A DNA stretch of 64,000 bases from Branchiostoma floridae. Its lineage: Eukaryota; Chordata; Leptocardii; Amphioxiformes; Branchiostomatidae. The translations under genes were made by a program, and so were the position numbers. The notes beneath the pieces are model-generated. The model was given only the letters and a program-made list of their open reading frames with translations, had not been told where the DNA came from and ran no database searches. The stretch's first letter is position 1, and every line of letters begins with the position of its first letter. Below, one piece after another: positions 11,244 through 24,488 of the stretch. The stretch is taken from assembly GCF_000003815.2 (NCBI RefSeq), contig NC_049983.1, positions 1,571,034-1,635,033 of the forward strand. Reading direction: 5' to 3'.

Positions 11244-12356
11244 TTGATGATGACGACATGACGCAGGGGTCAAAGGGTACATCGGCTAGAGAATCACTGA
11301 TAACCCACATAATGTCGATGTAATAGTTCGATGTCCATATACCCAGAATACGATGTTGATGATGATGATTAATCCAAGGGTCAAAGTGTGTGTTGACAGA
11401 CACTGATAATCCAAATGATGTGGCAGTTAGAATGCTTACACCTTTCCTAGAGATGGAAGAATGACTACCATAAGATGTAAATCACTAAATCAAGATATAT
11501 GTACCACTTGCAAGGTTTTGTTTTACGTGCCGTTCTACCAAATTCCGTCAATACTTCTTAAAATTCACCGACAAAAAGGAAACAATTCTCCTTCTAACAT
11601 CACAAAACCCACACATAATATAAAAGGTGGCATCTTTCGTCTTCCACTGTCTTTGAAAAAGGACTTGAACCCAATAACCCAAGGATCTAGAGCTTTCAAT
11701 AGTTTTAGACAAGAATAGACACCTGTAATATTGTTTTTACATTGTTGTAACCTCCCATGTTTCCTGCAATTAGCCCACAGGCAAGAATTTGCAATAAACT
11801 TTATTTATTATCAGCTTTGGTAGTAAAAATATGCCCCATGCCTGTAATGTTTCTTCTCGATTTAGTATGCGGGCACGTGTCTGTATGTGAATACATCCAA
11901 TTCCAATCAGATGTTGGGCCTGCTGATAGCTTATATAAGAACCAATATTACACCAGTTTGTATCTTTCTTTTAAAACATGATTCAACTTTGTCATGATTT
12001 TACTTGGCACGTCTTTGCATTTCAATGTTGTTGAAAATAGATGTTTCACAATACATGTGATAATGTAGTGCGCCGGTAAAGGTTACACATCCAGGTAATA
12101 AGAAATACCCCAAATCAGATACTCATGCAGCTGGATATTATTTTGGAAACGTCAGACGTCACAACGTTAGCATCCACTAGTAAATGTGATAATGTAGTGA
12201 TTTTTCTGTGCTAAGAAGGCCTTCAACTTTGAGAAAATTCCAAAAAAGTGTTTCATAAATGTTATGATGACACGATTAGTTCATGTCCCCTTCAAAGTAA
12301 AAATGTTCTTCAGACAGAATAGAACAAAATGACGACTATCTTTCCAGCAGTACATA
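11244..12356. other. Intergenic between units B and C
   Basis: No coding frame of quality. It contains the unit B leader region and AT-rich DNA. Confidence 0.45.
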
Positions 12357-12362
12357 TTTATT
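12357..12362 (-). promoter_or_regulatory. Candidate poly(A) signal of kelch unit C
   Basis: AATAAA on the minus strand about 540 bases past the unit C stop. The surrounding bases (ATATTTATTG..AAAATGATACAAAAAG on +) align with the same spot downstream of units E and G, which supports a shared 3' end. The DNA from 12363 to 12900 would be the 3' UTR. Confidence 0.5.
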
Positions 12363-12900
12363 GTTAAAAATGATACAAAAAGCATTATTCTGGAATTATA
12401 CATTATATCTGCGATGCATGTCTATAATCTGATGTGCCTAACTTTACAAATGGCTTAAAACAAACAAACGTTAACAGTAAATAACACACCTGTGACGCAA
12501 TAAACCTAAACATTTTGTACAATGGTAATGGCATCACAGAAAAAAAATATATGGAAAATGCCATTAGAATCACATAGGACTTAATGTAATGTTAAATAAA
12601 TATCGCCTCAGTCTGCTACCCTCCTATAGTTTACTGAAACTACCCCCTCCCCCAATCGCCCCAACCAAATACAACGAGGGGAAATTAACAGATTTTAGCC
12701 AGTGTATGTATTTCTGCTGTTAGGTTTTAAGACCAATACAAAAAAAGATGGAAACATGTCTATAAATCTACCACTACAATATAAATCCCATAGTTGAGAC
12801 TTTCAGCAAAACCCGTGATCTGAACAAAATGTTATCGATCTACCCTGCCGGGCACTCTATGCATCCTTTACCTAACGACAAAAGCGTCAGGAATTATGTT

Positions 12901-15900
12901 TTATGCCCCCCTAAGATATGACAGGTATATACGTGCCACAGGGCAATGAAAACCATACGTAAAATACTCCGTATTAGGCAGGGTTGCCCTCATGTCTGTC
13001 CAGGTATCAGCAGACCTGTCATACACATATACTAGATTGATGAATCCTTCTTGGGAGTCACTACAGCAGGTTAAGAAGATGTGCAGTTGGTTCCCCATTG
13101 CGAAGAGACTGGGAACATTATCAATATCAAAGTTTCCTGGGTTCGGCCAGCCTTGCAGTTTCTGCCAGCAGTCTAACTCTGTGTCGTACACCATGGTCTG
13201 AGTTAAGTTCATGTCTGTGCAGAAAATCTCTGTTCCCATGGCAACGGCAGTACAGACTTCAGGAATGTACCCTGGTGAGGTCCGCTTGCTCCAACGGTCC
13301 TGGCTTGGGTCGTATCGATGCAGTTCCGAGCTCGTGAGGAAATATAGGAATGAGCCACAGGACAATGCTACATAGTAGTCGTAGTATTCAGTAATGTCAA
13401 TTTGCTGTGAACACTCCTGCCACTGGTCCATGCCCTGGTTGTACTTTATCATCCTTATATCGCCTTCGGATACATCAACAAAAAGACAGCATAAAATCCC
13501 ATTAACTCCAATAAGGTACTTTCTGTTGTATCTCGAATATTCCATAGATATTGAGGACATACCAGCATCTTCCCACACATTTCCCGCATGGTTGTACTTA
13601 AACATGGACAACTTATTGTTACTCTCTTGCTCACGAGTCAGGACGTAGATGTTGTTATCGCTGGTGACTGTCATGGCTGTGGAATCAGGAAGGTCTTCAT
13701 TCCTGTAACTACAGCTGATGTACTTCCTTTCCAGGGGGTTTATGAAGATGACGTCATTGGCACTAGAGAGGAAAAAGTATATCAGAAACTGTCAATAAAA
13801 CTGGACTGGAAACTCATAACTCTTTAGGGATGAGGCTAGATCACAACTTGCACTGGTCTTTCAAATTCTGTAGTCTCTTCATTTATTACATTCAGGCCCT
13901 TAAACTGTGGAATGGTAGTGTACAATGATTTTTTTCAGTTAAAAAAAATCAAACAAATAAATATTTACCGACCCACTGGCCTGATTGGGCAGCAGGGCCA
14001 TTTCCGTGAACATCCCAAGCCTCGGTTTCAGATCGGGGTTTCCTTTCTGTACCACATTACTGATGACCTCAGAACTCCCAGGATCCTCCCTGACCAGAGG
14101 GTGTTCCAAGATGGCTGCCCTGTCGCCTAAGGTCAGCAGGTTGAAACGGATGTGAGGGAGGATGCTGGGCAGGTTGGGCAGTCTGTAGGAACAAGGTAGT
14201 TGTGTGTTCAGATGATTTCTTGGTATCAAAGCAGCTCCTTACTTTTTTTACTCAGTTTGTCTTGATATGCACCAATAGAGAATTAACACAAACCTGTTCT
14301 CTCTGCTGTGCTGCACCCATCTCACCACAGCCTCCCACACTGCTGTCTCCTCTTTAACATCCAGCTCATCGTGGCTGATGATCTCAGTCAGCTGATTCAC
14401 AGTCAGGCTGCAAAACTCGATGGTAAAGGAAAACTGTGGATGCAGATTACATGTACATGTACCAAGGCACTGCGGAAAAGCGTGTCTTTATATTGTGCTT
14501 TCATGCAATATGTATATGAATATGTCATATAATATGGTCTTTTTCAAAACGACCAGCACTTTTTTTCTATCTGTATCCACGTCGCCGGTATAACTACCGA
14601 TCGGTGTAACACACTGCCTTAGCCCGGGACCTCAACTTTATAGGGGTTGCTTCATGTAGATGTACTGTCACACCTAACCTTTAAACCAAAAATGCTTAAA
14701 AGATTTAGTTTAAATGCGCCCTTTCCCCATAATATTTGTTATGATGGGTTCATTTTATTCAAAATATTGCATACTTCATTGAAGGGTACATTTCCTTTCC
14801 CATATCATATAGTTTCTAAAGTTCTTTGAACCATATTGCAGTGTATGCAACATAGATGCGTAATTGAATTGCTATTTTGGACACTGGCCTTACACAATAT
14901 GAAGACTAACCTCAGTAAATTGGCTCGCAATCCCCAGCAGACAAGCTTTACGGACAATGTCTACAGAGTAGACATCAGCAAACTTGTACAGGTCCACACA
15001 GGTGGAGCGCTCCACGTTCATGGCCATGTAGTTGCTGCAAGTGTCTCTCACATAGTCCAGTTGGAGGAGGTCGGCTGCCTGGTACAGGGGCTGCACTTTG
15101 TCCAGGGACACATGGAGGGTTCCCGAGTAAACGTAACTCAGGATCTCCCCAAACATGCCTGCATCCAAACCCTGTAAACAATATAACTTAACAATGTTCA
15201 AACATTTACCACATATAACAATCTCATTATCAGGGTATTATATACAGTAGGGGAAATATATCAGTATCACAGCTTCTTTGATTTAGGACCAAATTCACAT
15301 CCCATTCTCCAATTTAATCTACAACAGCTATTTGCGTATTTAGTTATATGTTCCTGTTAACTAAGCGCAACTGAATTTTCAATTAAGAAATACATACTCA
15401 TAAGGTCGCAGCCCACAGTATTTATCCGCGACCCCCGTGGTCTATTACGCAGGGGTTAAAAAGTAGTGCGTCCGAAATCTGGACTCGCCTGTAAACACCG
15501 TAACGTGAAAGACAGCGGAGGATGAGCTTTGCTATATGGTAGTATAAGGAGTCGACTTTCAGGTGATATGAGTAAGGTTTTGATGTTTGTCCATTTGGTG
15601 TATAAATGTGCGTGACCTTTACAGCTGACTGCCTGGGTGAGTCGGCTGCAGTTCCGTATGGCCCCGCATGGCCCTATTTAAAAGTGGGCGTCATAATAAA
15701 AAAAAAAAAAACACAACTTTTTTTGCTTTTCAGTCATTTTGTAGATTCAACCCTCAACTTCAACATACTAGTTCGGCGTACTTGAAAACTGCACCCTACT
15801 ATGATTTTATCGGCATTGATGTGAGTCACCTTGCGGTCCTTAACTATAGAAATCCCCATAGGCGAAAAACTGTGTTCTGCTACCATAACGGGGGTCCCGT

Positions 15901-16615
15901 GCTCGAGGAGGTGCCTCGACCACGTTAAACAGCCTCATTACTCATACTGGGTACCTACTGGCTGGCAAAATACACCAGATGATTATACAATTTTGGCTCG
16001 CAAAGTTGACCTTTAACCCCTAAATACAAAAAAAAAAAGGTCAGTAAGTGGGGAGGGGGGTATAACGGGGGATATGTCTAACATTTGCGTTTACAATTGA
16101 TTTGGCCTGTTTTAGATGTACTCTGTGATACGTAGCATTTCCAAAAGTTACGTGGTTCACTATATTCTAACCAAACGTTAGCCTCTACCAGGTTTCGTGG
16201 ATCGGTGATCTAATTGTAGAAATTGGACAAATAGAGTCTATAGTACGCTAGGGGAGTTAGCCGGCCAGAAGAGTACGTTTCCTCACCACGATGTGAGGAT
16301 AATGATTCTACCGATCCACGGAGCCTGGTAGAGGCTAACCAAACAAAACGCCAACCATACTTGTATAACAACAGTCTTCTGACGACTTTCCGCCATGTCA
16401 CTTGTAAACATGGCCCTGAAGTAGGGGCTGGCCGCGGACAGAACAAGCCGATGGCAGGGAAACCGCCGGCCCTCGACTTCAAGGACGACATCCTGCAGTA
16501 CCCCAGTCTTCTGTAAGTCGCCCACAGTTCCAAGAAACCCGTGCAGATAGCTCTTATCTTGGTAGGAACGAGGACGAACTGCGCTGACGTGGAGTTCTTG
16601 GTGTGTGGCAGCCAT
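12901..16615 (-). CDS. BTB-BACK-kelch protein, unit C (intact)
   Basis: Exons on the minus strand: 16361-16615, 14911-15171, 14294-14433, 13973-14182 and 12901-13762 (255, 261, 140, 210 and 862 bases). They join to 575 residues. BTB, BACK and kelch domains are arranged as in unit A. Exon 3 opens with FSFTIEFCSL where units A, D, F and G have VA(S/A)S; only unit E shares the FSF form. The exon 4 donor must be GG|GTCGGT to keep phase 2 and the family length of 210; a stronger-looking GTAAAT three bases inside the intron would put the frame out, so this splice deserves a check. The kelch exon is fully open. Predicted Cullin-3 adaptor, from family knowledge. Confidence 0.83.
15885..15985 (+). repeat. 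Dispersed repeat, copy 1
   Basis: GGGGGTCCCGTGCTCGAGGA and CACGTTAAACAGCCTCATTA recur, in the opposite orientation, at 38265-38370. A middle-repetitive element in intron 1 of unit C. Confidence 0.65.
16178..16338. mobile_element. Small MITE next to exon 1 of unit C
   Basis: Imperfect terminal inverted repeats of about 28 bases (TTAGCCTCTACCAGG..CGTGGATCGGT against its complement) lie between copies of CCAAAC at 16171-16176 and 16339-16344. The element sits in intron 1 only 23 bases from the exon 1 donor and is absent from the other units. Confidence 0.75.
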
Positions 16616-18488
16616 GTTGATGATGATTGTGTGACCTCAGGGTCAAACGGAAGGTAGACAAACACCGATTACCCACATAATGTAGCAGTACGAGTGCCAG
16701 AATCATCTCTCAAGATGAATGACGATAGTAAGATACAAGGTATCGATATATGTAGTGCTATCTTCAAGGTTCTGTTTTTAATTATAGATGCCATTTACTT
16801 GTTATTACTGCCTTACGCTCCAAGCATCGATACACCCATAGCAATATGTTCTTGTACTACACTGGACAACGAACCGCTTCCACTGATTTACAATATTTTT
16901 CGGCTTGACAGAACGGGCACGTTGATGCATGTGACTGAGGGTGCATGAATTGGTCAATCTAAAAAGTACAATGTAAGCGTAGAATAAGCATCTAACATAG
17001 ATACAGTTTTAATGTGCCGTGTGACTGCATATGGTTGCCTATGCATGCATGGTAATTGCATACAAGTTTCCTGATTGTTATCAGTTTTCTGACGATTTTT
17101 TTATTGCACATAACATTTTCTGATTGCATACCGGATTTTTCCTAAGGTAGGCCGTCAGAAGACTGAACAAAAGTGACATTAAGATGATAAAACGACCACG
17201 AACATTTCCCTTTTACTGTAGTCAGAGATCATCCTACCCTATAGCCATTGCAACTCATATAAAAGGACACGACTCTGTTTTTTAATCATTTATTGATACT
17301 AGGTTTGGGTTAATAAGAAAAATTATCTACTAATCATTATTATCCACACGTGACCTTATCATCTCATAACTCTACTTAAACTGAAATAGTCACTTACTTT
17401 TTATACTAAAGACAGCTATTCAATTGATGAATACCATGGATATTTACTGTTATAAGAAATGAGAAGACAGTCTAATACAAAAACTGGAATACAATATCTT
17501 GAACACATATAAAAACACAGAACATCAGTTGGTCTCAAATTAAAGGTATTACATCCTATTTCCTGGAAACTTAACAATATAAACACCAAACAAAATAGGT
17601 CACTAATTAATTCCAAATTGTACCTTCTTATATTCTACACAAGCTAGCCTCTCCTGATATGAATCTAGTCAAGGTCCTGGAGTCTGCAACGGATGCAGAT
17701 CTATGTGTATGTACTTCAAATTCAACTTGTTTCGCTGTAGTTTTATTTCATGGTGGGAGCCAAACATTGGGTTTATTTCGGTGTGTATCAAGTTCACAGT
17801 GGAAAAATATTGTGTCAAGTAGTTATACAAGGGAAGCATATTTATGGTGCTACGAATTCACGGTGGAGGTCACAGTGAAAACTATGAAAATAAAACCACG
17901 ACGAAAGTTCCATGACTTCCTGGCACTTACTAATGTCGTCACAGAGATCCTGTCTCTGCCAGGACTAGGAATTACCTTATGTTTACCGGAATAATTCCAA
18001 CTGGTCACATATATCTGCGACCTTCAAATGAAAAAAAGAAATTTAAGAGACACGCAATGTCCCCCAGCTATACACAGTTTAGATATACAGTAGTGCATTA
18101 CGCTGGGGGCATTGGGAATCTATTCAGACACATATACTTATATTGCAGATATGTGTGAAAGGATAGACTAATGCTGCTAGCCCTGGCCTGTGGAAAAGCT
18201 TCTGTGAAATGTGTTGCACTTGGGATCTGTCAAACACAATGTTTTTCAAAGAGGCGAACATAAGCAAACAGGCACATAAATGTAATGGAGTGTTCACAAT
18301 ATAACCTTGATCACAATCTGTTACTTTGTCCTCAGCATTATGCAATAATTATCCGATTTTCACCAGATATATCAGAAAAGGAAGGGTACCCTTAAGTGAT
18401 ATGAAACTTCTAACAAGTGGACAAAATTGGCAAACTTTTAAGATTACTGGTAGAAATCACCGAATCTTAGACAGTTATAGTGTTGACA
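16616..18488. other. Intergenic between units C and D
   Basis: No gene seen. About 17690-17935 is a weathered copy of the MITE found intact at 39016-39227 (recurring TTCACGGTGG, AAAATAAAACCACGACGAAA-type words); it accounts for the longest open frame here. Confidence 0.5.
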
Positions 18489-21400
18489 TTATACACCGTT
18501 TGCACCCTCAGTGCTAGCTGTACCCTGTGTGTTCAGATGCGGCAGGTACATACGAGCCACAGGAAACATTGGGTCAAACATATACCAACGGCCTTCGGAC
18601 AGGATAGACAACTCTTTCCAAACACGTTCACACTTGTCATACACACAAACCAGCCAAACTTCTCTCAACTCCCCTGCAGTATAGCCATGTACCACTGCAT
18701 GCAGCTTGTTTTCGAGCACAAAGAGACTGATGTTTTCAATCCCATAACCTGTGTTCAGCCACCCTGGAAGCTCATGCCAGCTGTCTGCCTCTGTGTCATA
18801 CACCAGTGTCTTGTTTAAGTCATAGTCCGTGCTGAATATTTCTGTGCCAATTGCAACTGCGTTATAGACTTCAGGAATGTGCTCTGACCAGGATTTTCCG
18901 CACCACTGGTCTGCCTTTGGGTCGTAACAATACAATTGTGTCCGTGTAAAGATATAGATGTGGTGATTGCAGGATACCGCCACGTTGTAGTCCAACTGCC
19001 CGTCATGCTGAAGAGTGGAACAGTTGTGCCACTTGTTTGTGTGCTCGGGTTGTACTTCTTTAACACCACCTCAGGCAGTGATGATGTCACAATGAGGTAA
19101 AAGCTGTCCATCAATTTCCATAAGGTAGTCAGAAGGTGGGTAGTGGTCGCTTGGGTCTACCATACATACTGAAGACTTACGTTCCCAATTGTTCTTGATA
19201 TGGTTGTACTTAAACAGAGCATGCTTTTGGCTGGACTCTCTAGCCAGAAAGTAGATGTCATTATCAGTAGTAACTGTTCCTGCGACTGGACATATGTCGT
19301 AGTGACACCTGATGTACTTCCCTTGCCCTGGGTTCATCCACAGCATCTCTTTTGTGCTGTAAAGGATGAGATGAAGCATTCAATGTTCAGTCACATTAAG
19401 TCTTATCTATAAAATTCATCCCACATTCATGCCACAGCAATTGTACTTGTTGGTCCTCGAATGTAAAAAATGTATATATATATCGCTAAAGGGGAATACC
19501 AACATAAACCCGGAAAGCCCTTCCCTTCGTACACAAAGTCTAAAAGATTGAAAATGGTTAGATGTGAGTTTTTTCCCCAGCCTTCTTTTTTCTCATATTG
19601 TCGCCATGCTGCATATTGCTAAGAAATACCAGGGAACCAAGAAACCAATAGGTGTGGCCCCTTTCAAACTTTCACAAAGTTACTGTAGACTTATTAATAA
19701 CTGTACACAGGATTAATAAACGTGCATTCAAAGCACACAAAAAATAAGTCTGTTATTAATCTTTAACATTTGCAGCAAAAAGCGAATGAAAACCTAATGT
19801 ATCATTTTTAATGAATGAACAAGAGCCATATTTCTTTTGCTGCGGAGAGACAATATTGCAGTTGTCATTGATGGAAAAGGGGATATTTTACTTATTGCTG
19901 ACACTGATGCTGATTAAACGAAAGGAGCACGAGCCTGTACTTATTTTCAACACACCTTTCAGTGAAAAGTAGAGCCATTTCCAGTGTGTCCATCCCGACC
20001 CTCCTCTTCATGTTGGAAGTCTCCTTTACCACGTTCCTGATAGCAGATCTCCCAGGATCCTCGCTGATCAGGGGGTGATCCAAGATGGCCACCATGTTGT
20101 ACGGGGTCAGCAGGTTGAAGCGGATGTGAGGGAGGATGTTGGGTAGGTGGTGCAGTCTGTAGGGTACAGGATGGGGTGGATTTATCTGACATTTTGGTGC
20201 AACATCAACATTGTCAATGAATTATGTTTATTCCATGATAGAACCGTCAGTTTTACCTAAAAACACAAACCTGTCCTCCCTGCTGTGCTGCACCCATCTC
20301 ACCACAGCCTCCCACACTGTTGTCTCCTCTTTGACATCCAGCTCATCGTGGCTTATGATCTCAGTCAGCTGATTCACACTCAGGCTATAAAACTCCTCAC
20401 TGGAGGCAACCTGTGGCAGTAGAGTACATATACTGTATGGTACGGTGAAATGCAAAGGCTTCTTAAAACTGATGATAATGATGAAGAAAACTGAAAAGCA
20501 CTGAAAAGTAGGCTATAAAAACTATTTATATCTTTCTGCTGTTAAGAAATTCCTTTTTTTTAGATGACATCTTCTAAGATAACAGTCGCTTTACTTATAA
20601 AGAAACTGTAATTTGTATTTAGCAAACTCTAGAGTTTCAAGAAGGATTTAAACCACCTATGTATGAGAGAAAAGCAAAACAGAAATGAAGTGAAGTTGTC
20701 AAAATAGCATCAGACCAACCTCAACAAAGCTTCTTTGGATAAACTGCAGACAAGCTTTTTTGACAATGTCCACAGAGAAGACATTCGCAAACTTGTACAA
20801 GTCCACACAGGTGCAGCGCTCCACGTTCATGGCTAAGTAGCTGCTGCAGGTGTCTCTCACATAGTCCAGTTGGAGGAGGTCGGCTGCCTGGTACAGGGGC
20901 TGCACTTTGTCCAGGGACACACGGAGGGTTCCCGAATAGATGTAACTTAGGATCTCCCCAAACATGCCTGCATCCAAGCCCTGCAAAACAGTAAATCGTA
21001 ATAATGTTCAAACATTTAACACATGAGGTATCATTATCAGGGTGTATAAGGAAGGGAAATATATCACATTTGCTTGTTTATCTTATGAAGGTCATTATCT
21101 CTACTACTTCTTATGTGTACTTAATCTGTGTCCGATAACTGTAAATAATTTTTTTTTTTGTGTTAAAAATACATGCTCATTATAATGTGGCCACAAAGAT
21201 GAACTTTGACCCCAATATGAGGCCACTAGGTGGGGAGGGGGGCATGATGTGGGGCAAATGAAAGTTTGATTTGTTCATTTTGGTAAAAAAAGGATCTCAA
21301 CTGCTTCACATCTTCTCTATGGTACGTAGCATCTTTGCAAGTTCTCTGTCTACTCTATTCTAACTCTATTCTACACCGACCCTACCTGTAAAACAACCGT

Positions 21401-21640
21401 CTTCTGGCGACTTTCCGCCATGTCACTTGTAAACATGGCCCTGAAGTAGGGGCTGGCCGCGGACAGAACAAGCCGATGGCAGGGAAACCGCCGGCCCTCG
21501 ACTTCAAGGACGACATCCTGCAGTACCCCAGCCTTCTGTAAGTCACCCACAGTTCCAAGAAACCCGTGCAGATAACTCTCGTCTTGGTAGGAACGAGGAC
21601 GAACTGCGCTGACGTGGGGTTGTTGGTCTGCGGCAGCCAT
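18489..21640 (-). pseudogene. BTB-BACK-kelch unit D, kelch exon frameshifted
   Basis: Exons 1-4 are open and well spliced: 21386-21640, 20720-20980, 20271-20410 and 19956-20156 (exon 4 is three codons short). The kelch exon (18489-19356) changes frame twice. An extra base in a T run near 19096-19102 leads to a stop after about 85 codons. Two extra bases at the NPHTNKW codons near 19038-19042 restore the frame, and from there the sequence is open to the end (VARMYLPHLN). As read, the product stops in the first third of the propeller but keeps BTB and BACK. The two lesions sum to three bases, so a sequence or assembly error should also be considered. Confidence 0.75.
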
Positions 21641-22342
21641 GTTGATGATGATGACATGACCCCAGTGTCAAAGGGTAGCTTGACTTGACTAACTCTGATT
21701 ACCAACATAATGTAGCAGTAAGAGTGGTGCCATCTCTCGGGAAGGAAGGATGTCTGCCATAAGATACAGAAAACCCATACCGTCATTTGACAGGGATTTG
21801 TTTACTCTTTATCGTGCAGTTAATAAGTTAATATACAAACACATCTCAAGCTACATATTTAACATTACTAAGAAACGAGAAGAAGCCGAACAAATGTATT
21901 AGAATAGTTTTAGAATCTATGTTTTAGAGTAGTCTTAGAAACCATGTTTACTGCTTTACTACCCTCTGTATCTATATGCCTGTACTTAGCCCGATAGGGC
22001 ATGAATGTGCAATAAAGGCTATTATCAATTAATTAAAGTTAATCTGAGTTTTCGATATTGAAAATATGCCCCAGAGACACAATGTGTTTTCACAATGCTT
22101 ATATATAAAAGTTATTAAAGTACGTCAGCACGTCTGGCTGTATACTAATATATCCATCGCTACACTGTGGTCAAGCTGAACTTGTCGATACATACATTTA
22201 AGGTGATATTTATCCTGTCTCGATATTCTTTTTACAAAGTGTTAATGTATTTTTATTTTAACTTTTTACAACATAAAGTGCTTTACTTTTGACAACTTAA
22301 AGTGCTCTATACATGTGGTGGCTTAATGCCCTAGTAGCCTTA
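21641..22342. other. Intergenic DNA shared with the F-G interval
   Basis: The sequence from about 21690 onward aligns with 35340-35740 (for example GGAAGGATGTCTGCC, TTTGTTTACTCTTT, CTAGTAGCCTTATT), so both intervals descend from one segmental duplication. No gene seen. Confidence 0.6.
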
Positions 22343-23454
22343 TTACCTCCATGAAATGTCATGGAGGTGAAATGTCATGGAGGTTATATTTTACCCCGCG
22401 TTTGTCTGTGTGTCTCTGTGTGTGTGTGTGTGTGTGTAAACAAAATAACTCAAGAACGGTTAGGCGGATTGGTTTCATACTTGGTGTGTTGGTAGTGTGT
22501 GATAAAAGCTGGAAATGATTAGATTTTGGGCCCCCTAGCGGCTCCCCTTGGTACTGCAGCGCAACTTCCGGTTTTGCTATCTCGGTGTTCTGAACATGCT
22601 ATGGCCACGATTTTTAAGTATTAGAAAGCTCTTGTGCTCAGGAATGAATGACATAAGTTTGGGCCCCCTAGCGTCTAGTTTTGGGATAGCAGGGGCATTT
22701 TTGTCGAAAACTTCTGAAGAGGATAACTCAAAAAGGGAACAACGGATTTTCATGATTTTTGGTATGTAGGTACCTTAGACAATGTTTTATAAGGTAAAAT
22801 ACCAATTATGCAAAAAGGAATACATTTACATAATCAATGAGAATATTCTATCATAGCAGTTTTTCTATGTATCTCTTGTCCTGGACATGATATGGTCTTG
22901 ACGTTTGGCTGGTAGATAGCTTGCAGTGTCATGCCAAAGTGGAGCAGGATTCAGCACCCTAACATTTAATTTTGGAACTGCAGGGGCGTTTTTGTCAAGA
23001 CATTCCAAAGAGGATAACTGCAGAAAGGATTGACGAATTGGCATCATTTTAGGCATGCAGGTAGCTTTGGCAAAGATGTTCATAATGATATGTATGTTAT
23101 GCAAATGAGGACTTAATTTGCATAATTAATGAGGGAATTGTATAATTACATTGTTTGCAATAACTGGACTTCAATAAATGTAACACTTGTTAATTATGAT
23201 AGGTGGAATATAAGCAGAAACCAAATATGGTAATGAGGAACTAATTTCCATAATGTTTGTAACAACGCAAAACCGCCTATTGATTAATGATTTTATAATT
23301 TTGACATGTGTATATTAGTCAATGATGATTAACACCATGCATAAATTATGTTTATGTGTTAGTCAATTGCATGCATGAAATTCACAAAAGCTCTGAATAT
23401 TCTTGGAGGTATGAGGTCGCCGAACTCTAGTTATATTTTACCCCGCGTTTGTCT

Positions 23455-23513
<59 letters not shown>

Positions 23514-24488
23514 CAAAATAACTCATGAATGGTTGGGTGGATTGTTTTCATACTTAGTGTGTTGATAGTGTGTGATGAATGCTGGAAATGATTAGATTTT
23601 GGGCCCCCTAGCGGCTCCCCTTGGCACTGCAGCGCAACTTCTGGTTTTACTATATCGGTGTTCTGAACATGCTATGGTCACGATTTTTAAGTATTAAATA
23701 GCTCTTGTGTTCAGGAAGAAATGACATAAGTTCGGGCCCCCTAGCGTCTAGTTTTGGGATAGCAGGGGCATTTTTGTCAAAAATTTCTGAAAAGGATAAC
23801 TCAAGAAGGGAACAACGAATTTTCATGATTTTTGGTATGTAGGTACCTTAGACAATGTTGTACAAGATAAAATACTAATTATGCAAAAAGGAATACATTT
23901 GCATAATTAATGAGAATATTTTATCATAGCAGTTTTTTCTATGTATCTCTTGTCCTGGACATGATATGGTCTTGACATTTGGCTGGTAGATAGCTTGCAG
24001 TGTCATGACAAAGTGGGGCAGGTTTCAGCCTCCTAAAATTTAATTTTGGAACTGCAGGGGCGTTTTTGTCAAGACATTCCAAAGAGGATAACTGCAGAAA
24101 GGATTGACAAATTGGCATCATTTTAGCCATGCAGCTAGCTTGGGCAAAGATGTTCATTATGATATGCATGTTATGCAAATGAGGACTTAATATGCATAAT
24201 TAATGAGGGAATTGTATAATTCCATTGTTTGCAATAACTGGACTTCACTTGTTAATTATGATAGGTGGAATATAAGCAGAAACCAAATATGGTAATGAGG
24301 AACTAATTTGCATAATTTATGTAAAAAAATGCAAAACCGCCCATTGATTAATGATTTTAAAATTTTGACATGTGTATGTTAGTCAATGAATAACACCATG
24401 CATAAATTATGTTAATGTGTTAGTCAATTGCATGAAATTCACAAAAGCTCTAAATATTCATGGAGGTATGAGGTTGCCGAACTCTAGT
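22343..24488. repeat. Two tandem copies of a 1.05-kb dispersed element
   Basis: Copy 1 runs 22384-23430 and copy 2 runs 23431-24488. Both begin TTATATTTTACCCCGCGTTT followed by (TG)n, contain GGGCCCCCTAGCGGCTCCCC, and end TGGAGGTATGAGGT..CCGAACTCTAGTT. The outer left edge ACCTCCATGAA is the complement of the start of that right-end motif. The paralogous segment at 35738 lacks the whole block, which fixes the insertion limits to within a few bases. No coding frame. Confidence 0.85.
23456..23510. repeat. (TG)n microsatellite
   Basis: About 27 TG units in copy 2 of the element; copy 1 has only about 12 units at 22416-22437. Confidence 0.95.

Noticed and set aside
14975-15181. Alternate frames over BTB exon 2 in several units
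   Set aside because: Repeated in all units only because the DNA of exon 2 is conserved; the frame with BTB residues is the real one.
17659-17994. 111-residue + strand frame
   Set aside because: Falls in an old copy of the TACTGTAAATGCA MITE; no protein motifs.
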